This document shows, in pieces, positions 1 to 6,518 of a stretch of 64,000 bases of DNA. Numbering within the stretch: position 1 is the first letter of the stretch; each line of letters starts with the position of its first letter. The stretch is from Actinoplanes ianthinogenes. Its GTDB lineage: Bacteria > Actinomycetota > Actinomycetes > Mycobacteriales > Micromonosporaceae. Made by a program: the position numbers and the translations under genes. The notes under the pieces are model-generated. The model made no database searches, was not told where the DNA came from, and saw nothing but the letters and a program-made list of their open reading frames with translations. The stretch is from contig NZ_AP023356.1 in the NCBI RefSeq assembly GCF_018324205.1, positions 9,678,501-9,742,500 on the forward strand, written 5' to 3'.

Positions 1-2
1 CC

Positions 3-1310
3 GAGCTGTCACTGACCGGTGAACATCGGCGCAGTCATGGTTCGCTGTACGCGGCCCTGAGCCGCGGCCGTATCGACGTCGACCGGCTACGGACCGCCTT
101 GGCCTCGGTCACCGTCCCGAGAGCCGCTGACGGACGGATCGTCCTGGCCGTGGACGTGACCTGCTGGCTGCGACCCGAGGCCCACACCAGCCCGCAACGG
201 GTGCTCTGCCACACCTACGGCCGCGGCAAGGACACCCACATCATGGTCCCGGGCTGGCCATACTCACTGGTCACCGCCCTGGAGACCGGCCGCAGCTCGT
301 GGACCGCACCCCTGGACGCCCGCCGCCTGGCACCCGGCGACGACACTGCCACGATCACCGCCGGGCAACTCCGCGACGTGGTCGAACGGCTCATCGCCGC
401 CGGACACTGGCAGCCCGGCGACCCCGACATCTGGATCGTCGCCGACGCCGGCTACGACGGACCCCGACTGGCGTTCCTGCTCACCGACCTGCCCGTGCAG
501 ATCCTGGTCAGGATGCGCTCCGACCGAGTCCTGCGCCGGCCCGCACCAGCCCGGACGCCAGGCACGACCGGCCGTCCGCCCCGCCACGGCGGCGAGTTCC
601 TCTTCGGCGACCCTGCCAGCTGGGGCGAGCCCGACGCGGCTACCACGACCGACACCCGCCTCTACGGCGCCGCGACCGCCCGAGCCTGGCACCGGCTGCA
701 TCCGCGTCTGACTCACCGCACCGCCTGGATCAGCCAAAACGGGCAGCTACCGATCATCGAGGGCACCGTCATCAGACTGAGCGTCGAACAACTGCCGTCC
801 GGCGGCAACCCGAAACCGGTCTGGCTCTGGTGGTCCCACCCCACCGCCGACAGCCACGAAGTCAACCTGGCCTGGCAGGCATTCCTCCGCAGGTTCGACA
901 TCGAGCACACCTTCCGCATGCTCAAACAGACCCTCGGCTGGACCCGCCCAAAACTACGCGACCCCGAGGCCGCCGACCGCTGGGCCTGGCTCGTGCTGGC
1001 GGCCTACACCCAACTGCGACTCGCCCGAGCAGCGGTCAGCGACCTACGCCGCCCCTGGGAACGACCCATGCCTGCCGAACGGCTCACGCCCGCCCGCGTC
1101 CGGCGCGGGTTTCGGAACCTGCACAGCAGGACCGGCAGTCCTACTGCTGCACCGAAACCCTCCCGGCCAGGCCCCGGACGCCCACCCGGCCGCCGCAACA
1201 ACCAGCCGGCCACCCGCCACGACGTCCACATCGTCACCAGCCCAAACACCAGCCCAAGCGACAAGACGAAGAGAATCTCGAGCAGACCCAGACCACGCCG
1301 CACCGGTTAA
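3..1310 (+). CDS. DDE transposase, 5' end outside the window
   Basis: The reading frame is open to the left edge of the window, so the N terminus is missing; the TTG at 99 is probably not the real start. The protein is a DDE-superfamily IS transposase of the type common in actinobacteria. Candidate catalytic acidic residues are the Asp in LAVDVTCW, the Asp in VADAGYDG and the Glu in FDIEHTFRMLKQTLGW. The last 70 residues are basic and proline-rich (AAPKPSRPGPGRPPGRR), usual for this group. Only the right part of the element is visible; a long palindrome begins 10 bases after the stop codon. Activity cannot be judged from this end alone. The transposase call is firm, the exact IS family is not. 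Confidence 0.85.
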   Translation, partial: ELSLTGEHRRSHGSLYAALSRGRIDVDRLRTALASVTVPRAADGRIVLAVDVTCWLRPEAHTSPQRVLCHTYGRGKDTHIMVPGWPYSLVTALETGRSSWTAPLDARRLAPGDDTATITAGQLRDVVERLIAAGHWQPGDPDIWIVADAGYDGPRLAFLLTDLPVQILVRMRSDRVLRRPAPARTPGTTGRPPRHGGEFLFGDPASWGEPDAATTTDTRLYGAATARAWHRLHPRLTHRTAWISQNGQLPIIEGTVIRLSVEQLPSGGNPKPVWLWWSHPTADSHEVNLAWQAFLRRFDIEHTFRMLKQTLGWTRPKLRDPEAADRWAWLVLAAYTQLRLARAAVSDLRRPWERPMPAERLTPARVRRGFRNLHSRTGSPTAAPKPSRPGPGRPPGRRNNQPATRHDVHIVTSPNTSPSDKTKRISSRPRPRRTG

Positions 1311-1319
1311 AACTCAAGC

Positions 1320-1486
1320 TAAGGCCTGTTTCATAACCCGGCCGAGTGCGAGGCGAGGTCAGGAGTGTGGCTGGCAACGGCCGCGATTTGCCCGCATACC
1401 GGTGTTGTATGCGGGCAAATCGCGGACGCTGCCAGGCGCGCTCCTGGCCACGCCGCAGCCCCGGTCGGGTTATGAAACAGGCCTTA
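1320..1486. repeat. 167-bp imperfect palindrome, MITE-like or IS end
   Basis: Two 80-base arms (1320-1399 and 1407-1486) are inverted repeats separated by a 7-base loop, with 67 of 80 positions matching. The outer 21 and inner 18 bases are exact or nearly so; mismatches cluster in between. The outer ends read TAAGGCCTGTTTCATAACCC, and both ends carry TA, which would fit a TA target duplication. There is no coding capacity. It may be a miniature inverted-repeat element or the right terminus of the adjacent IS. Confidence 0.8.
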
Positions 1487-1499
1487 GTCTCGCGGCGTG

Positions 1500-2375
1500 A
1501 TGCTGCTGGTTCCCAAAGACGTCCTGCGGCCGCGCCGCCCCGACGAGCACTTCGCCGACGAGGCCGCGGCTGCCCGGCAGGCCGGGATCGAGGTCGCCGT
1601 GATCGACCACGATGCCCTGACCCGCGGGGACTCGGCGGACGAGGCGGTGGCCCGGGTGCCGGGCGGCGCGGACGCGGTCTATCGCGGGTGGATGCTGCGG
1701 GCGTCGCACTACCAGGCGATGGCCGCGGCGCTGGAGCGGCGCGGGGTCACGCTACGGACCGGACCGTCGCGGTATCGGCGGGCGCACGAGCTGCCCGGGT
1801 GGTACGCGGCGGCGGCCGGGCACACGCCGGAGTCGGTGTGGACCACCGGGGACGGCCGGGAGGACTTCGCCGCGGCGTGTGCGGGGCTGGGGTCCGGGGC
1901 GGCGGTGCTGCGCGACTACACCAAGTCGATGAAGCACTACTGGGACGAGGCGGCGTACATCCCGGACATCGCGGACGTCGAGGCCGCCTGGCGGGTGGCG
2001 AGCCGGTTCCGGGAGTTGCGGGACGACGAGTTCACAGGTGGGTTCGTGCTGCGGCGCTTCGAGGACTTCATCGGGGCGGAGGTGCGGACCTGGTGGGCCG
2101 GCGGCGAGTGCCGGCTGGTCACGGCACATCCGGATACGCCCGGGGAGCAGCCACCGGCCGATCTGGACGTGACGGTGTTCGCGGGGCTCATGCGTACGGT
2201 GAACCTGCCTTTCGCCACCGCCGACCTGGCCCGGCGGGGCGACCGCGAGTGGCGCCTGGTCGAAATCGGCGACGGGCAGGTCAGCGATCGGCCGCGGAGC
2301 ACTCCGGCGGAGGAGTTGATCGCCGCGCTTCACAGGGACGGCAGGCGGTCGCGGGAGGACGGCGCCACGCCCTGA
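1500..2375 (+). CDS. ATP-grasp domain protein (DUF4343-like)
   Basis: A 291-residue cytosolic protein resembling the actinobacterial ATP-grasp/DUF4343 group, which is presumed to join a carboxylate to an amine using ATP; no substrate is known. Supporting segments are VLRDYTKSMKHYWDEAAYIP, where lysines of an ATP-grasp site would lie, FVLRRFEDFIGAEVRTWW, and the C-terminal WRLVEIGDGQVSDRP, which resembles the metal-binding strand of the fold. ATG at 1500 follows an in-frame GTG at 1497, and either could start. The gene lies immediately after the palindrome and its 3' end overlaps the convergent gene at 2330-2887 by 46 bases. Confidence 0.7.
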   Translation: MLLVPKDVLRPRRPDEHFADEAAAARQAGIEVAVIDHDALTRGDSADEAVARVPGGADAVYRGWMLRASHYQAMAAALERRGVTLRTGPSRYRRAHELPGWYAAAAGHTPESVWTTGDGREDFAAACAGLGSGAAVLRDYTKSMKHYWDEAAYIPDIADVEAAWRVASRFRELRDDEFTGGFVLRRFEDFIGAEVRTWWAGGECRLVTAHPDTPGEQPPADLDVTVFAGLMRTVNLPFATADLARRGDREWRLVEIGDGQVSDRPRSTPAEELIAALHRDGRRSREDGATP

Positions 2376-2887
2376 TCGAGGAAGAAGACGTAGGCCTGGA
2401 GGTGGCGGGCGAGGTCGCCGTCCAGGTAGGTGAGATAGTCGCGGAGGCCGGTGGCGGCCTCGCGCTCCTGGCCGCGGTCGGACTCCGCGAACGCGCGGTG
2501 CTTGGCGGTCAGCCATTCACGCAGGCGAGAGCGGTCGTCCCACCAGGCGCGGACCGACGACGGCGTCCAGTGGGCGTCGCCGTCGCGGGCCCAGCCGATC
2601 GTGGGGTCGTCGGCCATGCCGCGCAGGACCAGGCGCAACTCGTCGAGGGTCCGGGGCTGGCGGTAGAGGAACTCCGAGTCGTGGCCGCCGTCGCCGCCGT
2701 AGAGGATGTGGCGCGGGGCGTGCGCGCGGCCGACCCAGCAGTTGTCGGTGCCGGCGGCGTAGAACGGGCCGGGGACGTTGCGCCAGTTCCGCTCCGCGAA
2801 CACGCCGCCGAACCGGGGCCGGTCGGGAACGGCGTCGACGTGGGGCACTGGAGCCCAGTACAGCGGCCGCCCGTCGTCGATCGACAT
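2330..2887 (-). CDS. conserved hypothetical protein
   Basis: A 185-residue protein starting MSIDDGRPLYWAPVPHVD; I do not recognise a characterised family. It is soluble, rich in Trp and Arg, and has no signal peptide or membrane span. Conserved-looking blocks are NVPGPFYAAGTDNCWVGRAH and HILYGGDGGHDSEFLYRQP, followed by an acidic C-terminal half with TGLRDYLTYLDGDLARHLQAY. The open frame extends further upstream, but the ATG at 2887 is preferred because the upstream part reads as low-complexity shadow sequence and would overlap the divergent gene at 2940. It is convergent with, and overlaps, the ATP-grasp gene. Confidence 0.6.
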   Translation of the reverse strand: MSIDDGRPLYWAPVPHVDAVPDRPRFGGVFAERNWRNVPGPFYAAGTDNCWVGRAHAPRHILYGGDGGHDSEFLYRQPRTLDELRLVLRGMADDPTIGWARDGDAHWTPSSVRAWWDDRSRLREWLTAKHRAFAESDRGQEREAATGLRDYLTYLDGDLARHLQAYVFFLDQGVAPSSRDRLPSL

Positions 2888-2939
2888 GCGCGGAAGCATG
2901 CCACACCCGGAACCGGGCGGGCGGCGTACCGTGTCGGGC

Positions 2940-3287
2940 ATGCCGGAGGGCTTGGCGCAAGCGCACGTTGAGCGGTTCAACAACGCGGTGACCAGCGGGG
3001 ACTGGTCGCCGTTCGTCGAGGCTCTGCACCCGGACGCGGTGATGAGGTTCGTCGGGGTGCCGGCCGGACCGCGGCGGGGCCGGGAGGCGATCGCGGCAGC
3101 CTACGCGGCGGAGCCGCCGGACGACACGATCGGGATCGCGGGCGTGCGGGCCGACGGTGAGCGGGACGTCGTGGACTTCGCCTGGTCTCGTGGGGGCAGT
3201 GGGACGCTGACGCTGCGCTACTTGGACGGGCAGGTCGTGGAGCTGACGGTGACAACATCGATGGCCAGGCCGCGCCCGGGACGATGA
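2940..3287 (+). CDS. SnoaL/NTF2-like protein
   Basis: About 115 residues starting MPEGLAQAHVERFNNAVTSG, with the alpha+beta cone pattern of SnoaL/NTF2-like proteins: an N-terminal helix, the DWSPFVEALHPDAVMRF segment, and FVGVPAGPRRGREAIAAAYA. These proteins are small cyclases, isomerases or binding folds; no substrate can be named. The ORF is longer upstream but ATG 2940 fits the family start. The last residues (SMARPRPGR) run into sequence whose opposite strand resembles a broken pntB, so the natural C terminus may have been replaced at a rearrangement junction. Confidence 0.65.
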   Translation: MPEGLAQAHVERFNNAVTSGDWSPFVEALHPDAVMRFVGVPAGPRRGREAIAAAYAAEPPDDTIGIAGVRADGERDVVDFAWSRGGSGTLTLRYLDGQVVELTVTTSMARPRPGR

Positions 3288-3345
3288 CGACCTTGGTGGC
3301 GTACCGAACTGGATGGCGGCCTCCTCGGCGCTGACGGCGTAGACG
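3277..3345 (-). pseudogene. possible pntB (transhydrogenase beta) fragment
   Basis: On the minus strand this short stretch reads VYAVSAEEAAIQF and, after one frame change, RYATKVVIVPG. That matches the remembered pattern of the NADP-binding domain of proton-translocating transhydrogenase beta subunits (a SAEEAAIQLxYAxKVVIVPG-type segment). No further homology is seen on either side, so this would be a small relic overlapping the 3' end of the SnoaL-like gene. The identification rests on about 24 residues and is tentative. Confidence 0.4.
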
Positions 3346-3350
3346 GTTCA

Positions 3351-3364
3351 GGGCCGAACGACCC
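3351..3364. promoter_or_regulatory. DosR/OsdR-like box 1 upstream of DUF4389
   Basis: GGGCCGAACGACCC matches the half-palindromic pattern GGG-M-C-N4-G-N-CCC of actinobacterial dormancy-regulator boxes. It lies 88 bases upstream of the ATG at 3452 and forms a pair with the box at 3383-3396. Confidence 0.5.
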
Positions 3365-3382
3365 GATGTTCCGACGCCGGGC

Positions 3383-3396
3383 AGGCCGTTCGGCCC
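3383..3396. promoter_or_regulatory. DosR/OsdR-like box 2 upstream of DUF4389
   Basis: On the minus strand the sequence is GGGCCGAACGGCCT, sharing 12 of 14 bases with box 1 in opposite orientation. Together they make a 12-bp perfect inverted repeat (3349-3360 with 3387-3398). Box 2 ends 55 bases before the DUF4389 start, the same distance class as the boxes of adhE and the GNAT fusion. Confidence 0.5.
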
Positions 3397-3451
3397 TGCC
3401 CTGATCTCGCTGTGCGGGGTTGTGCTGAGGAAAACCCCTTTGGGAGGAGTG

Positions 3452-4129
3452 ATGAACGACTACCCCGTACGCGTCGACGCGCATCGGGACGCGTCGCTGA
3501 GCCGCTGGCTCTGGCTGGTCAAGTGGCTCCTGCTGATCCCGCACTTCATCGTCCTGGCGGTGCTCTGGATCGGCCTGCTGGTGGTCACCCTGGTGGCGTA
3601 CCTGGCGATCCTGTTCACCGGCCGCTATCCCCCGGCGCTGCGCACCTACACCATCGGCGTGCTGCGCTGGACCTGGCGGGTCGGCTACTACGGCTACGAG
3701 GCGCTGGGCACCGACCGGTACCCGCCGTTCACCCTGGCCGACGTGCCGGACTACCCGGCCCGGTTCGCGGTCGCCGAGCCGGAGCACATCCCCCGGTGGC
3801 TGCCGCTGCTGGCGTGGCTGTTCGCGCTGCCGCACCTGATCCTGCTCGGCGCGCTGACGTCCGCGGTGACCTGGAACACTCCGGAGGGTTATCGCACCTC
3901 GATGAGCGTGCTGGGCGCCGCGGTGCTGATCCTCGGGCTGGCGCTGCTGTTCACCGGCCGGTTCCTGGACGGGCTGCACGACCTGCTGGTCGGGATCGCG
4001 CGGTGGCAGTTGCGGGTGATGGCGTATCTGACGCTGCTCACCCCGCGATACCCGCCGTTCCGGCTGGACCAGGGCGGGATGGAACCCCCGGCGGAACCCT
4101 CGGGGCCGCCCGCCGCTCCGCACTACTAG
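3452..4129 (+). CDS. DUF4389 membrane protein
   Basis: A 225-residue integral membrane protein of the DUF4389 family, whose biochemical role is unknown. Hydrophobic spans lie near residues 22-50, 110-135 and 145-165. A family hallmark is repeated: ILFTGRYPPAL in the first half, LLFTGRFLDGL in the second, plus DRYPPF and PRYPPF. The C terminus is a short Pro/Ala-rich tail. ATG 3452 follows GGGAGGAG at ideal spacing. Two dormancy-type palindromes precede it, suggesting hypoxia- or stationary-phase control; that is inference. It appears to be transcribed alone. Confidence 0.8.
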   Translation: MNDYPVRVDAHRDASLSRWLWLVKWLLLIPHFIVLAVLWIGLLVVTLVAYLAILFTGRYPPALRTYTIGVLRWTWRVGYYGYEALGTDRYPPFTLADVPDYPARFAVAEPEHIPRWLPLLAWLFALPHLILLGALTSAVTWNTPEGYRTSMSVLGAAVLILGLALLFTGRFLDGLHDLLVGIARWQLRVMAYLTLLTPRYPPFRLDQGGMEPPAEPSGPPAAPHY

Positions 4130-4143
4130 CCCGCCGCTGACCC

Positions 4144-4160
4144 ACCGCCCTGGTGGCGGT
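4144..4160 (+). terminator. weak hairpin after DUF4389
   Basis: ACCGCC and GGCGGT pair around a CTGGT loop 14 bases after the DUF4389 stop. There is no T-run, so it is only a candidate terminator. Confidence 0.35.
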
Positions 4161-4200
4161 CGGCCTGGTCGTGCTGGGGGTCCGGCTCGGACGCCGGCAC

Positions 4201-4234
4201 ACTCTCTACGGCGCTCCACTCTCTACGGCGCTCC
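4201..4234. repeat. 17-bp tandem duplication
   Basis: ACTCTCTACGGCGCTCC occurs twice head to tail, about 90 bases before the start of the MmyB-type regulator. It may be a slipped-strand duplication or paired operator half-sites for that regulator. Confidence 0.7.
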
Positions 4235-4321
4235 ACGTAAGATCATGGAGTGATTGAGGGCACCGCCCCGCTGCTGCTCCATCGAGCCTCGCGCCGGACC
4301 GGCTGAAGGACAGCGACAGCG

Positions 4322-5155
4322 ATGGACCGAGCACTGCTGGCGGACTTCCTCCGGGCGCGCCGGGAGAAGCTGCAACCGGAGGACGTCGGGCTCCCCCGAG
4401 GCTCCCGGCGTCGTACCGGTGGGCTGCGCCGGGAGGAGCTCGCGGCGCTGGCCGGCATGTCCACCGACTACTACAGCCGGATCGAGCAGCAGCGCGGCCC
4501 GATGCCGTCCGAGCAGATGATCGGCGCGCTGGCGCGGGCGCTGCACCTGAGCCCGAGCGAAAAGGAGCACCTGTTCGCCCTCAGCGGGCACTCGGCGCCC
4601 CGGCGGGTGCAGCGCGACGAGCGGGCCAGCCTCACCATGCGGCACATCGTCGAGCGGCTCCCGGACACCCCGGCGATCGTGTTCTCCCGGTTCGGCGAGG
4701 CCCTGCTGCAGACGCCGAAGGCGGTCGCCCTGTTCGGCGACTACACCCGGTTCACCGGCATGGCCCGATACCTGGTCTACCGCTGGTTCACCGATCCGCG
4801 GCAGCGGGCGCTCTATCCGCCCGAGGACCATGCGCTGCGGGGACGGGTCTTCACGGTGGACATCCGGGCGGCGTACACGGCCGACCCGACCGGCACGGCC
4901 GGCGAGATCATCGAGGCGCTGCTGGCGGTCAGCCCCGAGTTCGCCGAGGTCTGGCGGCTGCACGAGGTGGACGTCACCCACCACCACGACCTCAAACGCT
5001 ATCGGCACCCGGAGCTGGGCGAGCTGGAGCTGTACGGCCGGCGGCTGCTGGACCCCGACGAGGGCCAGGAGTTGCTGGTCTTCCTGGCGACGCCGGGCTC
5101 GCCGAGCGAGGCGAAGCTGCGGGACCTGCGCTCATCCTCGGACATTCTGTCCTAG
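4322..5155 (+). CDS. helix-turn-helix regulator with MmyB-like ligand domain
   Basis: A 277-residue cytosolic transcription factor. Residues 1-75 form an XRE-type helix-turn-helix with the actinobacterial signature GLPRGSRRRTGGLRREELAA, then AGMSTDYYSRIEQQRGP. Residues 95-270 match the MmyB-like domain, ending in the characteristic LLVFLATPGSPSEAKLRDL. Such regulators often bind fatty acids or other small hydrophobic ligands and control an adjacent oxidoreductase. The NADP oxidoreductase gene starts 78 bases downstream on the same strand, so it is the likely target. A paralogous arrangement with an SDR occurs at 47652-49349. Confidence 0.88.
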   Translation: MDRALLADFLRARREKLQPEDVGLPRGSRRRTGGLRREELAALAGMSTDYYSRIEQQRGPMPSEQMIGALARALHLSPSEKEHLFALSGHSAPRRVQRDERASLTMRHIVERLPDTPAIVFSRFGEALLQTPKAVALFGDYTRFTGMARYLVYRWFTDPRQRALYPPEDHALRGRVFTVDIRAAYTADPTGTAGEIIEALLAVSPEFAEVWRLHEVDVTHHHDLKRYRHPELGELELYGRRLLDPDEGQELLVFLATPGSPSEAKLRDLRSSSDILS

Positions 5156-5233
5156 GTTGTCTTCGCCCTTCCTCCGATTCCGGGGTCGCGCGACGCTGGC
5201 AGCGCCGACGAAGACCGAAGGAAGAGGATTCCG

Positions 5234-6130
5234 ATGAAGGCAGTGCGTTTCCACGAGTACGGCGACCCGGCCGTCCTGCGCTACGAGGACGTGGAGCAGC
5301 CCGTCCCCGGCGCCGGCCAGGTGCTGATCCGGGTCGCCGCGACCTCGTTCAACGGCGTCGACGGCAACATCCGCGCCGGTTTCATGCAGGGGCCGATCCC
5401 GGTGGCGCTGCCGCACACGCCCGGCATCGACGTGTCCGGCACGGTCGCGGAGCTGGGCGCGGACGTCACCGGGTTCCAGGTCGGTGACCGGGTCGTCGGG
5501 TTCCTGCCGATGACCGGCGACGGCGCGGCCGCAGAATACGTGCTGGCCCCGGCCGGGATTCTCGCGCCGGCGCCCACCACGATCCCGCTGGTCGACGCGG
5601 CCGCGCTGCCGATCGTCGGGCTCACCGCGTGGCAGGCGCTGTTCGACCACGCGAAGCTCACCCGCGGGCAGCGGATCCTGATCAACGGCGCCGGCGGGGC
5701 GGTCGGCGGGTTGGCCGCGCAGCTGGCCGCAAACGCCGGGGCAGACGTGATCGCCGTGACCGGCCCGCGCCGCGGTGGCACGACGCTGGACCAGGTCACC
5801 GATCCGGTGGACGTGGTGCTCAACCTGGCGCCGATCGACCCGGCTCAGCTGGCGGCGCTGCTCGACCTGATCCGTCCGGGCGGGGTGCTGGTCAACACCA
5901 CGGTGTGGATGCCGGCGCCCAGCGACGAACAGCGCGGCGTCCGCGGCATCGACCTGTTCGTCAGCAGCGACGCCGGTCAGCTGGCGGGACTGGTCGCGCT
6001 GGTCGACTCCGGCGAGTTGCGGGTCGACGTGGCCCAGCGGGTCCCGCTCGCGGAGCTGCCGGCCGTGCACGCCCAGGCCGCCGCCGGCGAGCTGCCCGGC
6101 AAGACGGTCGTCGTCGCGCCCACCGCCTGA
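5234..6130 (+). CDS. NADP-dependent zinc-less alcohol dehydrogenase / quinone oxidoreductase family
   Basis: A 298-residue medium-chain dehydrogenase/reductase that would reduce a quinone or enone using NADPH in the cytosol. The N-terminal GroES-like domain starts MKAVRFHEYGDPAVLRYEDV and includes TPGIDVSGTVAELG; the Rossmann domain has LINGAGGAVGGLAAQLA. No zinc-binding cysteine cluster is seen, as expected for the quinone-reductase branch. After DVIAVTGPRR the usual segment of about 15-20 residues leading into VDVVLNL seems shorter than in typical relatives, so NADPH phosphate recognition may be altered. ATG 5234 follows GAAGGAAGAGG. Probable regulation is by the upstream MmyB-type protein. 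Confidence 0.85.
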   Translation: MKAVRFHEYGDPAVLRYEDVEQPVPGAGQVLIRVAATSFNGVDGNIRAGFMQGPIPVALPHTPGIDVSGTVAELGADVTGFQVGDRVVGFLPMTGDGAAAEYVLAPAGILAPAPTTIPLVDAAALPIVGLTAWQALFDHAKLTRGQRILINGAGGAVGGLAAQLAANAGADVIAVTGPRRGGTTLDQVTDPVDVVLNLAPIDPAQLAALLDLIRPGGVLVNTTVWMPAPSDEQRGVRGIDLFVSSDAGQLAGLVALVDSGELRVDVAQRVPLAELPAVHAQAAAGELPGKTVVVAPTA

Positions 6131-6135
6131 CGCTC

Positions 6136-6168
6136 CCCCGGGCAGGGACGGGCCGTCCTTGCCCGGGG
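6136..6168 (+). terminator. strong GC hairpin after the oxidoreductase
   Basis: CCCCGGGCAGGGACGG pairs with CCGTCCTTGCCCGGGG over 16 positions with one G-T mismatch and almost no loop. It begins 5 bases after the stop codon and is the likely terminator. Part of it (6145-6158, GGGACGGGCCGTCC) also resembles a dormancy box 83 bases before the next gene; I cannot separate the two roles. Confidence 0.7.
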
Positions 6169-6240
6169 CGGCGGCGTGATGCGACGCTTCATCGAGGTTC
6201 CTGATGCACCACCGGCGCCGTTACCTCAAGGAGCGGAAAC

Positions 6241-6510
6241 GTGGAAATCACCGGATTCCTCACCGCGATCATCATCGGCCTGATCATCGGAGCGCTCGGC
6301 CGGCTCGTGGTCCCCGGCAAGCAGAACATCCCGATCTGGCTCACCCTGCTCATCGGCGTGGTCGCCGCCCTGCTCGGCACGTTCCTCGCCGCCGCCATCG
6401 GCGTGGCCGACACCCGCGGCATCGACTGGATCGAGCTCGCCCTCCAGGTGGGCCTCGCCGCGGTCGGCGTCGCCCTCGTGGCCGGGGTCCGGGGACGACG
6501 CCACTACTGA
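6241..6510 (+). CDS. GlsB/YeaQ/YmgE-family membrane protein
   Basis: An 89-residue protein with three hydrophobic spans (about 5-22, 30-52, 60-82) and the Gly-rich pattern of the GlsB/YeaQ/YmgE family: GLIIGALGRLVVPGKQNIPIW and the final VAGVRGRR. The family is induced by general stress in many bacteria but its molecular role is unknown. It starts at GTG 6241 after AAGGAGCGG. It is convergent with adhE, with only 8 bases between the two stop codons. Confidence 0.85.
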   Translation: MEITGFLTAIIIGLIIGALGRLVVPGKQNIPIWLTLLIGVVAALLGTFLAAAIGVADTRGIDWIELALQVGLAAVGVALVAGVRGRRHY

Positions 6511-6518
6511 CCGGTCCG

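Noticed and set aside
1346..2971. A 541-codon plus-strand ORF across the palindrome, the ATP-grasp gene and the next gene
   Set aside because: It is Arg/Gly/Ala-rich frame-shadow sequence with no domain pattern and overlaps two better-supported genes.
3218..4219. A 333-codon minus-strand ORF opposite DUF4389
   Set aside because: Gln/Arg/Pro-rich shadow of the real gene; only its upstream end overlaps the pntB-like relic, which is in other frames.
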